A stretch of DNA of 64,000 bases from Pararhizobium sp. (GCA_017794825.1 CP051237.1:1860001-1924000), one strand, 5' to 3'. Numbered from the stretch's first letter, positions 26,601-33,967 are shown. The notes: generated by a model not told the origin, from the sequence alone. Translations and numbers: made by a program.

Positions 26601-27107
26601 CATCTCTATTCGGAAGCCGGGCGCGGGACCGATTTCCGCGTCAGGATTCCGCTTGAATCCTTCAGCAAGGCGACGCTCAAGGTTTCGCCGAAGAAGCCCG
26701 CTCCGGCGGCGTCCGTCCTCGACGATCTGGAAGTTCTGTGCATCGACAACGAGCCTAAGATTCTCGACGGGCTGGAACAGTTGCTGTCCGGCTGGGGCTG
26801 CCGCATAAGAAGCGTCGGCTCGATCCGGGAGCTCGAAGCCATGCTCGCCGGCTCGGACGGCCCGCCGGACACGATCATCGCCGACTATCATCTCGATGAC
26901 GGCAACGGCATCGAGGCGATCAAAATGGTGAGAGCGCGCTGGGGCGTCGATTTCGCCGCCGTTCTTGCAACCGCCGACAGAACGCTGGACGTGCGCGTCG
27001 CCGCCGAAGCGCAGCAGATCACCATCATGAACAAGCCGCTCAGGCCGGCGGCGCTGCGGGCCTTTCTCAACCAGATCGCCGTGGCGCGAAAACTCGCGAC
27101 GGTATAG
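23607..27107 (+). CDS. symporter-fused hybrid histidine kinase (NahK/CbrA-like)
   Basis: A 1166-residue membrane sensor. Residues 1 to about 500 are a multi-helix Na+/solute-symporter-like domain (for example YGDGRGVTARTANRGRPLIYALSLAVYCTSWTYFG). Next come a PAS-like domain (about 640-760), a coiled coil (ALRQANETLEQRVAERTAEL), a kinase domain with His809 in FLAAAGHDILQPLNAARLYSSSL, and an ATPase domain ending GLGLGLSIVDRI. A C-terminal receiver has Asp1093 in IIADYHLDDGNG. The GTG start at 23607 is preferred because GGGAGG lies 8-10 bp upstream; an in-frame start at 23538 is possible. It may sense a transported solute. No cognate regulator is adjacent. Confidence 0.92.
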   Translation: MPGWVIVTSALLYLLLLFAIASYGDGRGVTARTANRGRPLIYALSLAVYCTSWTYFGGVGLAANRGLEFLTIYIGPILAFTIGLPVIRRIINLAKAEKLTSIADFIAARYGKNPMVAGLVAIIAIVGTIPYIALQLKAVSSSVTIIMTDAPFANSPGGDFLTDISLIVALLLATFAIIFGTRHTDATEHQNGLILAIATESVVKLLAFTAVGLFATFFLFDGPGHLIAEARQNPDVVAALSHQTSPSRWIVLTMLSTFAIIMLPRQFHVTVVENRTDDELRTARYLFPLYLIAINIFVIPVAVAGLLVFDGQGNADQFVLSLPLANDLRLLSLVTFIGGFSAATAMVIVASVAIAIMVSNDLVMPILLRRNIIRSDGDRSDFSGTILKVRRTAIFLILALGYAYYRSADINAGLASIGLLSFAAIAQFAPPLFGGLIWWRANARGAILGLGGGILIWTYLLFLPSFGGPDNSHIATTILHFLIPGLDAFSHAEADPLVNSVILSLLVNIALFIGGSLSRPAKPLERIQAGVFIPQRSVMRPAQGDWQTNITIADLKNTITRYLGAERTERSFHSYETQRGKWLEPSAPADMDVVRYSEQLLGSAIGSASARLVLSLLLQKDDTSSDTARLLDEASEALQYNRDLLQTALGQMDQGVTVFDETNRLSIWNRRFRALLDLPETVGQVGVALEDIVAILVKRGDIAPDQVRQTIENFLSMDKSWTLNLAESGRIIEIRSNPMPDNGVVTTYADITERVASAKALRQANETLEQRVAERTAELMRVNAELALAQSRAEEANLGKTRFLAAAGHDILQPLNAARLYSSSLVERLGRSNEQSLVRNIDSSLESVESILGAVLDISRLDTGDMRPQISSFPLNDVLRRIETDFLPMAAEKKLRLRVVRTSAIVRSDPNLLRRLIQNLVSNAIKYTGNGTVLVGVRHAGDNVVVQVIDTGIGIPAHSFKTVFKEFTRLDEGAKTAAGLGLGLSIVDRIAKVLDHPVHLYSEAGRGTDFRVRIPLESFSKATLKVSPKKPAPAASVLDDLEVLCIDNEPKILDGLEQLLSGWGCRIRSVGSIRELEAMLAGSDGPPDTIIADYHLDDGNGIEAIKMVRARWGVDFAAVLATADRTLDVRVAAEAQQITIMNKPLRPAALRAFLNQIAVARKLATV

Positions 27108-27133
27108 CGCGACCGATTGCTGCGCCGTTCCTG

Positions 27134-28366
27134 CTATGCCGCGTGGCGGGCCCTTCCAACTGCGGCGAGCGCCTGCTCGATATCGGCGACCAGATCCTCG
27201 ATATCTTCCAGTCCGACGGAGAGACGCACCGTGGTGTCGGCGATGCCGAGTTCGGCTCGGGCTTCCTCCGACAGGTTCTTGTGCGTCGTCGTCGCCGGAT
27301 GGGTGATCAGGCTCTTGGCGTCGCCGAGATTGTTGGAGATCTTCACCACCTGCAGCGCATTGGTGAAATCGAACGCGGACTTCTTGCCGCCAGCAATATC
27401 GAAAGCGATCAGGGTCGAACCCGCCGCCATCTGCCGCCGCACGATGTCAGCCTGCGGATGGTCTGCGCGACCTGGATAGATCACCCGCGACACCGCCGGG
27501 TGGTCGGCGATGAAATCAGCGAGCGCCGTTGCATTGAGCGTCTGTTGCTTGACCCGCAGCGGCAGGGTTTCCAGGCCCTTGAGCAGCGTCCAGGCGTTGA
27601 ACGGCGAAAGCGACGGGCCGGTATGGCGGAAATAGTCGTGCAGGTTTTCGTCGATCCATTCCTTCGAGGAGAGGACGATGCCGCCGAGGCAGCGGCCCTG
27701 ACCGTCGATATGCTTGGTCGCAGAATAGACGACCACGTCGGCGCCGAGTTCAAGCGGCCGCTGGTAGAGCGGCGTGGCGAAGACATTGTCGACGACGACG
27801 CGCGCGCCCACCGCGTGCGCGATGCTGGCGACGCCTGCGATATCGATCACTTCCAGCGTCGGATTGGTCGGACTTTCGAGGAAGAAGACCTTCGTGTTCG
27901 GCTTCGCGGCCGCTTCCCAGTTCTTCAGGTCGGTGCCGTCAATCAGCGTGGTTTCGATGCCGTATTTCGGCATCAGCGTCTCGACGACCCAGCGGCAGGA
28001 GCCGAACAGGGCGCGCGCGGCGACCACATGGTCGCCGGCGTTGAGCTGACACAGAAGAGCCGCCGACACCGCAGCCATGCCGGAGGCCGTGGCGCGCGCA
28101 TCCTCGGCGCCCTCCAGGGCGCACATGCGTTTTTCGAACATGTCGACGGTCGGGTTGGCGTAGCGCGAATAGATGAAGCCGTCCTCTTCGCCCTTGAAGC
28201 GCGCCTCCGCCGCCTCTGCGCTGTCATAGACGAAGCCTTGCGTGAGATACATCGCCTCCGACGTTTCCCCGAACTGCGAGCGGCTGGTTCCGGCGTGAAC
28301 CATCCGGGTCGCCGGTTTCCATGAGTTGCGGTTCGCGTCTGCTTTGTCGTTTCGATCTTTTGCCAT
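27134..28366 (-). CDS. metZ: O-succinylhomoserine/O-acetylhomoserine sulfhydrylase
   Basis: A 410-residue PLP enzyme of the Cys/Met-metabolism family that forms homocysteine from an acylated homoserine and sulphide. Signatures: TRMVHAGTSRSQFGETSEAMYLTQGFVY, YSRYANPT, ATASGMAAV, FLESPTNPTLEVIDI, the PLP Lys in YSATKHIDGQGRCLGG, and FRHTGPSLSPFNAW. The start at 28366 follows GGATGAG; an ATG at 28375 is an alternative. A terminator and a SAM-II riboswitch lie directly upstream, so it is repressed when S-adenosylmethionine is plentiful. That control supports the methionine role over a cystathionine enzyme. Confidence 0.94.
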   Translation of the reverse strand: MAKDRNDKADANRNSWKPATRMVHAGTSRSQFGETSEAMYLTQGFVYDSAEAAEARFKGEEDGFIYSRYANPTVDMFEKRMCALEGAEDARATASGMAAVSAALLCQLNAGDHVVAARALFGSCRWVVETLMPKYGIETTLIDGTDLKNWEAAAKPNTKVFFLESPTNPTLEVIDIAGVASIAHAVGARVVVDNVFATPLYQRPLELGADVVVYSATKHIDGQGRCLGGIVLSSKEWIDENLHDYFRHTGPSLSPFNAWTLLKGLETLPLRVKQQTLNATALADFIADHPAVSRVIYPGRADHPQADIVRRQMAAGSTLIAFDIAGGKKSAFDFTNALQVVKISNNLGDAKSLITHPATTTHKNLSEEARAELGIADTTVRLSVGLEDIEDLVADIEQALAAVGRARHAA

Positions 28367-28381
28367 CTCACTCATCCAAAC

Positions 28382-28410
28382 AAAAAAACCGGCTTCGCGT
28401 CGCGAGCCGG
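28382..28410 (-). terminator. intrinsic terminator between SAM-II riboswitch and metZ
   Basis: CCGGCT-TCGCG-T-CGCG-AGCCGG (28389-28410) folds into a ten-pair stem with one bulge, followed on the minus strand by seven Ts (28388-28382). It ends only 6-16 bp before the candidate metZ starts and is well placed as the expression platform of the riboswitch. Confidence 0.8.
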
Positions 28411-28420
28411 CTTTCACCCC

Positions 28421-28478
28421 GACCTTTTAGCGACTTGTTTAACGTGGCAGCAAGCCGGTCGGCCAAATCACCACGGGA
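28421..28478 (-). promoter_or_regulatory. SAM-II riboswitch
   Basis: Read on the minus strand, the segment contains GTGGTGATTTGGCCG, then CTTGCTGCCACGTTAAAC and GTCGCTAAAAGG. This matches the order of conserved blocks in the SAM-II (metA-type) pseudoknot: a P1 stem formed by GTGG and CCAC, a U/A-rich core and the closing GCTAAA. SAM-II aptamers typically precede metA, metX or metZ in alphaproteobacteria and bind S-adenosylmethionine. An intrinsic terminator follows, then metZ. Confidence 0.9.
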
Positions 28479-28560
28479 TAAGCATCCTTTACAGCGTCGC
28501 TCTGCTTGCGTCAATCATGCGCGGCTGCAATTGATAGCGCCATGACAGGAAGGGGGAGCG

Positions 28561-29658
28561 ATGCGGGAAACCGGCATTCTCTGCGACGACGATATTTCCG
28601 GCTTGTTTCGGGACGGACGACTGATCACCGAGCGACCGCTGGATTCCGACCAGATCCAGCCGGCGAGCCTGGATCTGCGGCTGGGCGCGAAAGCATATCG
28701 CGTGCGCGCCAGTTTCCTGCCCGGCCCCCGCAGCACCGTTACAGACAAGCTGGAGCGCCTGAAGCTGCACGAGATCGACCTCTCCAATGGCGCGGTGCTC
28801 GAGACAGGTTGCGTCTACATCGTGCCGCTGATCGAGAGGCTGGACCTTCCGGACGGCGTATCGGCCTCAGCGAATCCGAAAAGCTCGACCGGACGGCTCG
28901 ACATCTTCACCCGCGTCATGGCCGACCGCGCCCAGGAATTCGACAAGATCGAGGCCGGCTACAGTGGGCCGCTGTTCCTGGAAGTCAGTCCCCGCACTTT
29001 TCCGATTGTCGTGCGCAGCGGTTCGCGGCTGTCGCAAATCCGCTTCCGCGCCGGCGGCGCCGGCCTGAGCGAGCGGGAGCTCGCCGATCTGCACGCCGCC
29101 GAGCAGCTTGTCGCCGCCGATCATCCGAATATTTCCGGCGGAGGCATCGCGCTCTCCGTCGATCTCGCCGGCGGTCCGGACGGTCTTGCCGGCTATCGTG
29201 GCAAGCATCACACCGAAGTCGTCGACGTCGACATCAAAGCCGCGCACGATATCCTCGATTTCTGGGAGCCGATCTACATTCGCGGCGACCGTTCGCTGAT
29301 CCTCGATCCGGACGAGTTCTACATCCTCGTCTCGCGCGAGGCGGTGCATGTGCCGCCGCTGTACGCCGCCGAAATGACGCCCTTCGATCCGCTGGTCGGT
29401 GAATTCCGCGTCCACTACGCCGGTTTCTTCGATCCGGGGTTCGGCCACAGCGGAGCGGGCGGCAAAGGCAGCCGCGCAGTGCTGGAGGTGCGCAGCCACG
29501 AAGTGCCCTTCATCCTCGAAGACGGCCAGATCGTCGGCCGCCTGGTCTACGAACACATGCTCAACCGTCCGCGCGCGCTTTACGGGTCCGACCTTGGCTC
29601 GAATTATCAGGCCCAGGGCTTGAAGCTTTCAAAACACTTCCGCCCGCCGCAAGGCTGA
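28561..29658 (+). CDS. dcd: dCTP deaminase, long two-domain form
   Basis: A 365-residue 2'-deoxycytidine 5'-triphosphate deaminase, which makes dUTP for thymidylate synthesis. The first half shows the Dcd pattern (QIQPASLDLRLG, SANPKSSTGRLDIFTRVMAD, YSGPLFLEVSPRTFPIVV with SRLSQIRFR). A second related dUTPase-like region follows (LDFWEPIYIRG, LDPDEFYILVSRE, GSRAVLEVRSHEVPFILEDGQ). This duplicated form, about twice the length of E. coli Dcd, is characteristic of Rhizobiales. It is divergent from metZ and convergent with the ion-channel gene. Confidence 0.9.
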   Translation: MRETGILCDDDISGLFRDGRLITERPLDSDQIQPASLDLRLGAKAYRVRASFLPGPRSTVTDKLERLKLHEIDLSNGAVLETGCVYIVPLIERLDLPDGVSASANPKSSTGRLDIFTRVMADRAQEFDKIEAGYSGPLFLEVSPRTFPIVVRSGSRLSQIRFRAGGAGLSERELADLHAAEQLVAADHPNISGGGIALSVDLAGGPDGLAGYRGKHHTEVVDVDIKAAHDILDFWEPIYIRGDRSLILDPDEFYILVSREAVHVPPLYAAEMTPFDPLVGEFRVHYAGFFDPGFGHSGAGGKGSRAVLEVRSHEVPFILEDGQIVGRLVYEHMLNRPRALYGSDLGSNYQAQGLKLSKHFRPPQG

Positions 29659-29669
29659 ACGGAGCTTCG

Positions 29670-30461
29670 TCAGGGTTTCTCGACCGCCGCCTTCATGGCG
29701 ACCACCTCGGCCCTGAGCGCGCGGATCTCCTTCAGGATCACTTCCTGCTCGCTGTGCATCGCCTCGCGATCGGCGGACGCCTCGGCTTCGTGCTCGGACT
29801 GCATGGCCGACACGATGATGCCGATGAACAGATTGAGCACCGTGAAAGAGGTGGCGACGATGAAGGGCACGAAGAAGGCCCAGGCCATCGGATACTCGGC
29901 CATGACAGGGCGTACGATCCCCATCGACCAGCTTTCGAGGGTCATGATCTGGAACAGCGAATAGGCCGATGCGGGAATCGAGCCGAACCATTCGGGAAAG
30001 GCTGCGCCGTACAGTTTGGTGGCCATTACGGAAAAGACGTAGAAGACGAGACCAAGCAGCAGAACGATCGAGCCCATGCCGGGAAGCGCCGCGATCAGCC
30101 CGCCGACCACGCGTCTGAGCGACGGAACCATGCTGACCAGGCGCAACACGCGAAGTATGCGCAGGGCGCGCAGCACCGACAGGCTTCCGGTGGCTGGAAG
30201 CAGCGCGATGCCGACGACGATGAAATCGAAGATCCGCCATGGGTCTGAAAAGAACTTCAGCCGGTAGACGGCCATCTTTGCCAGCAATTCGACGACGAAG
30301 ACCGCCAGAATCAGGTTGTCGATAAAATACAGCAGGCCTCCGAAATGCGCGATCGCCGCCGGAACCGTCTCGAGCCCGAGCGTCACCGCGTTGATCACGA
30401 TGATCACGGTGATCGTCCATTCGAATTTGCGGCTTTCGATGATTGATCGGAGCTGATGCAT
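29670..30461 (-). CDS. bacterial voltage-gated sodium channel homologue
   Basis: A 263-residue ion channel subunit with six membrane segments. S1-S3 are seen as WTITVIIVINAVTLGL, YFIDNLILAVFVVELLAKM and WRIFDFIVVGIALL. S4 is the Arg repeat LRALRILRVLRLVSMVPSLRR near residues 98-118. The pore helix and selectivity filter are TLESWS, matching the TLESW filter of NaChBac-type Na+ channels, and S6 is FIVATSFTVLNLFIGIIVSAM. A C-terminal helix (EQEVILKEIRALRAEVVAMKAAV) is a coiled coil expected to assemble the tetramer. Bacterial channels of this type influence motility and pH response, but its role here is unknown. Confidence 0.93.
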   Translation of the reverse strand: MHQLRSIIESRKFEWTITVIIVINAVTLGLETVPAAIAHFGGLLYFIDNLILAVFVVELLAKMAVYRLKFFSDPWRIFDFIVVGIALLPATGSLSVLRALRILRVLRLVSMVPSLRRVVGGLIAALPGMGSIVLLLGLVFYVFSVMATKLYGAAFPEWFGSIPASAYSLFQIMTLESWSMGIVRPVMAEYPMAWAFFVPFIVATSFTVLNLFIGIIVSAMQSEHEAEASADREAMHSEQEVILKEIRALRAEVVAMKAAVEKP

Positions 30462-30611
30462 GGCGGGCCGTTGGCTGGAGAGTGCGCCTTGCAGATGGCA
30501 ATGGAGCGCCCGGCTGTCAAGGCGTGAAACGGGTTAGGAGCGATATCGGGTGATCCGGGACGACGCAACCGGCGTAGAAAGTCCATTCGCTTCCAAGTTC
30601 AGGAGAAGTCC

Positions 30612-30902
30612 ATGCCCGTTCCGCTTCATCCGGCCCACTCCGCCAGCGCTTCGATCAGACAGATCGCTCTGGAAATCGCATCCATATGGGCCAAGGCGCT
30701 CGATATCGACGAGGTCGATCCCGATGACGACTTTTTCGACCTCGGCGGTCACTCGATGATCGCCGCCGGAATTCTGGGTAGGGTCTCCGAGCGGTTTGGC
30801 TGCGCGCTCGCCCTGCCCGACCTGATCGAGGCGAGCACGCCTTCCCTGATGGCGCGTCTCGTCCTGGCGCGCAAAAGCCGGGCGTTGGAACGCGCTGCCT
30901 GA
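30612..30902 (+). CDS. stand-alone acyl/peptidyl carrier protein
   Basis: A 96-residue phosphopantetheine-dependent carrier. The attachment Ser48 lies in FFDLGGHSMIAAGIL, the form typical of peptidyl or aryl carrier domains of nonribosomal peptide synthetases rather than AcpP (DSLD). A four-helix carrier fold is consistent with the length and spacing (WAKALDIDEVDPDDDFF before the Ser). AGGAGA precedes the ATG by 5 bp. No adenylation, condensation or acyltransferase gene is present in the window, so its partner enzymes must be elsewhere. Confidence 0.85.
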   Translation: MPVPLHPAHSASASIRQIALEIASIWAKALDIDEVDPDDDFFDLGGHSMIAAGILGRVSERFGCALALPDLIEASTPSLMARLVLARKSRALERAA

Positions 30903-30950
30903 AATTTGCTGCGCGCGCGGAACGCCGAAACCAGGTAAGCCGTAGCACAA

Positions 30951-30975
30951 TCGGGAGCGGCTTTCCCGCTCCCGA
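30951..30975. terminator. likely bidirectional hairpin terminator
   Basis: A ten-pair stem TCGGGAGCGG / CCGCTCCCGA with a five-base loop sits between two convergent genes (carrier protein and DUF1254 protein). Flanking T-runs are weak on both sides, so termination efficiency is uncertain. Confidence 0.5.
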
Positions 30976-30985
30976 CAGAATTTGG

Positions 30986-32626
30986 TTATTCCACAGGTTC
31001 GATCTCGCTGATCCGCCAGCTCTTGTCGAAGAACGACGGCTTCGGACTGTAGAGGCGAAGAAGTATGAACCAGCCTTTTTCCGGATCAGTCTGGATCCAG
31101 TTGCCACGACCGACGCCGTCGGGCTGCTCGGGCGAGAACCACACCGTTATCGTTCCGTCGTCGGCTGCTGATGCGGCCGGCGACGGAAAATTCTGGCTGC
31201 CCGCCCGCGGATATTTTTGCGGTGTGGCGAGCATCGACCGGGTCTGGTTGTCGTAGAGCGTCAGCGACCAGAAGGCTCCGGCGGGGACATCCTTCGGCAG
31301 GGTCACCTTGTAGGTTTTCGCTCCGTCAAAGGGGCTTCCACCGGAATCGAGGAAATTCATGAGATACTGCGACCCGACGCCTGGAATGCGCATGATCATT
31401 CCGGGAGAATCCAGCGTGTAGCCAAAGTAGAAGGCGGCGCGTGAATCGAGCGTGCGCGCGCCTGTCGGCGGCAGCGGCTTGAATACCCCGTCCTCGAACA
31501 AGGGCGGCGGCGTTTCAAAGAATGCGCCGCCCTGCCACAGCATGCTGCCCCAGTGCGATCCGTCGTAATAGGCCCAGTCGGGATGCTTCATCGCATAGCG
31601 CCAGTTCAGAGACCGGCCCGTCGCCTGTCCGAAGGCCGCGGCGTCTGAAAGGATCTTCTTCATCCTGGCGTCCGGATTGAACTCCTTGCCATGCACGATG
31701 CCGATCGCAGCGAGTTGACCGGCCAGTTCCACGTCGTAGCTGGTGGCCGGCTGGCTCTGGACGACCTCGTTGATCAGTTCGAAAAACCCGTAGTCGCTGG
31801 GCGGTATCGTATTGTAGCCCAGTCCCGTTCCCTCGATGAACTTCGTATCGGGGATTTCAGGTTCGCCGGCGATGCGCACGGTTCCTTCAAGGGCCTGCGC
31901 AATACTGGAGCCGAATGCGCCGGGTTTGTAGGGATAGATCTTCAGGTTTTTCTTGACGTTCTCGACTGCCGGTTTGGGGTCGTTGTCGACCAGATAGGCG
32001 CGCGCCGCATAGAGCGCGAGGTTGGTTTTTGAATGCGCGACGAAATAGCCGCCCTCGGGCAGCGGGCCGTCATAGTCCGGACCCACGATAAGATATTTTC
32101 CGCCAAGCCCGCGGTCAGGTCCAGGCCCGCCGATATCGATGATCCAGGAGAACCACATGTCGTTGATGGTTCCCACGGCGTCGGATGGCTGTTCGATCAC
32201 GAGCGGCCCCTGGCTCAGGTCGAGACCCGTCACGTAATAGACCGTATCTGCATTGGCCGTCAGGAAGAGCGAGCTCGCATCCATAAGCTCTGAAAAGATG
32301 ATGACGTTTCCGGGCTTCGCGCCAATGCTCTCGAATCCCTTGACGAGAGCCATGGCTGATGCGCCGCGAAAACTGTTGTTGTAAACGTTGAGCGCCCGGG
32401 TGAAATCGAGCGTGTCATAGACTTTCGAGGCGGTCGCTTCGGTCGGGACGCCGTCCACGAACTCCAGGGTTCCGAGATGCGTTTCGATCGTGTCGGGCGC
32501 AGAGAGCGAACGCAAGGTTTCCTCCGACGTCTGGGCGAAGGCCAGACTGCATGTCACTGTCACCGCAAGCGCCAGGGTTGCACATCCGGCGGTCTTCCGA
32601 CGATGATTGGCATCGTTCCACTTCAT
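30986..32626 (-). CDS. secreted DUF1254/DUF1214 protein
   Basis: A 546-residue exported protein with a Sec signal peptide (hydrophobic residues 14-30, cut near FAQT). The first half (YDTLDFTRALNVYNNSFRGASAMALVKGFESIG, then DTVYYVTGLDLSQGPLVIEQP) is the DUF1254 region. The C-terminus (TYKVTLPKDVPAGAFWSLTLYDNQTRSML, TVWFSPEQPDGVGRGNWIQTDPEKGWFILLRLY) is the DUF1214 region. Such proteins are common in Proteobacteria, but a biochemical function is not established. The 9-bp inverted repeat at 32740-32769, about 115-145 bp upstream, may be an operator. Confidence 0.88.
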   Translation of the reverse strand: MKWNDANHRRKTAGCATLALAVTVTCSLAFAQTSEETLRSLSAPDTIETHLGTLEFVDGVPTEATASKVYDTLDFTRALNVYNNSFRGASAMALVKGFESIGAKPGNVIIFSELMDASSLFLTANADTVYYVTGLDLSQGPLVIEQPSDAVGTINDMWFSWIIDIGGPGPDRGLGGKYLIVGPDYDGPLPEGGYFVAHSKTNLALYAARAYLVDNDPKPAVENVKKNLKIYPYKPGAFGSSIAQALEGTVRIAGEPEIPDTKFIEGTGLGYNTIPPSDYGFFELINEVVQSQPATSYDVELAGQLAAIGIVHGKEFNPDARMKKILSDAAAFGQATGRSLNWRYAMKHPDWAYYDGSHWGSMLWQGGAFFETPPPLFEDGVFKPLPPTGARTLDSRAAFYFGYTLDSPGMIMRIPGVGSQYLMNFLDSGGSPFDGAKTYKVTLPKDVPAGAFWSLTLYDNQTRSMLATPQKYPRAGSQNFPSPAASAADDGTITVWFSPEQPDGVGRGNWIQTDPEKGWFILLRLYSPKPSFFDKSWRISEIEPVE

Positions 32627-32739
32627 TCTGCCCTCCTGCTTTTCGTTTTATACTCTGTGAAGAATATCTCGCGCGTGAACTACCCGCGATCGCAGGTTTC
32701 TTGCGGAGACGTTCCAGATTTTCAGTAAAAGCGCATCTT

Positions 32740-32769
32740 GTTATCTGGATGACAACACAGCCAGATAAC
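32740..32769. repeat. perfect 9-bp inverted repeat
   Basis: GTTATCTGG and CCAGATAAC separated by 12 bp, between the DUF1254 gene and the ribbon-helix-helix gene. It could be an operator for the DUF1254 gene, perhaps bound by the adjacent ribbon-helix-helix protein, or a weak stem-loop after that gene. Confidence 0.5.
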
Positions 32770-32823
32770 TTTTTACGTGTAACAGCAACACATGATAATT
32801 GTCTACGCGAAACGCGCGCAGCG

Positions 32824-33045
32824 TCAGATGCCATCGGGATCCTCATCCCGCACGACGCCATAGTCGCTTGAACGCATCTTCGGATCCGTCGGCAACTTCG
32901 CCGCCTGCATGCCGAGGCGCAGCAATTGCCGCACCGCCGCCGCGCGGCTGGGCATGCGCTGCGAGAAGCGCCAGTCGTCAATTGCCGCCAGCTCTTCTTC
33001 ATCGAGCATGATCTGCAGACGGGTTTCCCGGGTGTTGGAGGGCAT
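32824..33045 (-). CDS. small ribbon-helix-helix-like protein
   Basis: A 73-residue protein whose first 50 residues fit a ribbon-helix-helix DNA-binding or antitoxin fold: a short strand ETRLQIMLDEEE, then DDWRFSQRMPSRAAAVRQLLRLGM. The C-terminal 20 residues are polar and end DEDPDGI. No partner toxin gene is adjacent, so it may be a free regulator. It is single, with a 190-bp gap upstream. Confidence 0.75.
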   Translation of the reverse strand: MPSNTRETRLQIMLDEEELAAIDDWRFSQRMPSRAAAVRQLLRLGMQAAKLPTDPKMRSSDYGVVRDEDPDGI

Positions 33046-33210
33046 CGGACAGTCCAGTTTTTAAGGAACTGCTGTAATTTAGGTATTTATCGCATAGAGC
33101 GCAAGTTACTCAAGTAGCGTGAACGGCGGAACCCGCAAGGGTGGCGCAAGGACAGCGAGTGGCGGATTTATTGTCCCGGCGAAGTTTCCTATTATGGAGG
33201 GAAATACCTG

Positions 33211-33249
33211 ATGGACAAAAAAGGCGCTTTGATACGATGGAACTCTTGA
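33211..33249 (+). CDS. 12-codon upstream open reading frame (possible leader)
   Basis: ATG at 33211 is preceded by GGAGGG (33197-33202). The frame reads MDKKGALIRWNS and ends at a TGA that overlaps the ATG of the zinc-ribbon gene (TGATG at 33247-33251). This is the best ribosome-binding site in the region, suggesting the leader is translated and couples translation of the downstream gene. Confidence 0.4.
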   Translation: MDKKGALIRWNS

Positions 33250-33416
33250 TGAAATGTGGAAACTGCGGGCAGCAGAACAGGATCGTCGCTGCCTCGGAGC
33301 TGGATTTGTCTTCGAAGCACCTGATTTTATGTTCAAAATGCCGCGCGCCTCTGGCCGACCGGCTGGAGCACCGCTCCCCGTCTCTTGAAAACGAAGGCGA
33401 ATCGCGCGACTTCTGA
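33249..33416 (+). CDS. small zinc-ribbon protein
   Basis: A 55-residue protein with two Cys pairs, KCGNCGQQN at the start and LCSKCRAP about 24 residues later, which would bind one zinc ion in a zinc-ribbon fold. The ATG at 33249 overlaps the stop of a 12-codon leader; an in-frame ATG at 33237 would add four residues. The tail after the second pair is charged and probably disordered. No family-specific function was recognised. It is convergent with the small secreted-protein gene that ends at 33421. Confidence 0.65.
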   Translation: MKCGNCGQQNRIVAASELDLSSKHLILCSKCRAPLADRLEHRSPSLENEGESRDF

Positions 33417-33420
33417 CGCG

Positions 33421-33804
33421 TTATTTTGATGCGTAGACGCGGCAATTGCCCTTGTGGTGGAATTTCCACCGTTTCATGGCGTTCTGGCATCGCAGGATCG
33501 CGTTTTTTTCGGCGTCCTCGGTGGACCGCCGATTGAACGCGACGCCGCACACATACACCCCGTATTCATAATCGATCTTACTTTGCGCATAGGCGGAATG
33601 ACCGCCGGCGGCCCTGTATTCCTGCGCCGCTTCTGTGCACGGATCGTCCGGGTTTCTCGGCAGCGCGCGCCGTACTTTTCCGTATTGGCCCGAAAGGTTA
33701 CCTGACGTTTTCTTGGACGCAGTCTGACCCGGATAGGCGGAAAGGCTCACGCCGACCGCAATGGTGAATGCAAGCGAAAGGCGAAATAAAAATCTGAAAA
33801 ACAT
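33421..33804 (-). CDS. small secreted cysteine-containing protein
   Basis: A 127-residue protein with a Sec signal peptide (FLFRLSLAFTIAVGVSLSAYPGQTA). The mature part has four cysteines (DDPCTEA, YVCGVA, LRCQNA, GNCRVY), enough for two disulphides in the periplasm, and is basic at the end (MKRWKFHHKGNCRVY). It resembles small exported proteins seen in Rhizobiales, but no named family was recognised. Flanking sequence on the upstream side is AT-rich. Confidence 0.7.
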   Translation of the reverse strand: MFFRFLFRLSLAFTIAVGVSLSAYPGQTASKKTSGNLSGQYGKVRRALPRNPDDPCTEAAQEYRAAGGHSAYAQSKIDYEYGVYVCGVAFNRRSTEDAEKNAILRCQNAMKRWKFHHKGNCRVYASK

Positions 33805-33967
33805 ACTACTCCATCATCCCCTGTGGATTTCTTCACAAGTTATATTTTTATGAATCCTTCCACCAAGGCAAGTATTGCACGCAGAGTTTTTGTACTTTCA
33901 GTTGTATTCTTCACAGGTCTGTCATCACACTCGGTTCGCTATCTTGAGATCGACAAATGTGAAGCCA

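Noticed and set aside
30612..30902. Nonribosomal peptide cluster
   Set aside because: Only the carrier protein is present; flanking genes encode an ion channel and a DUF1254 protein.
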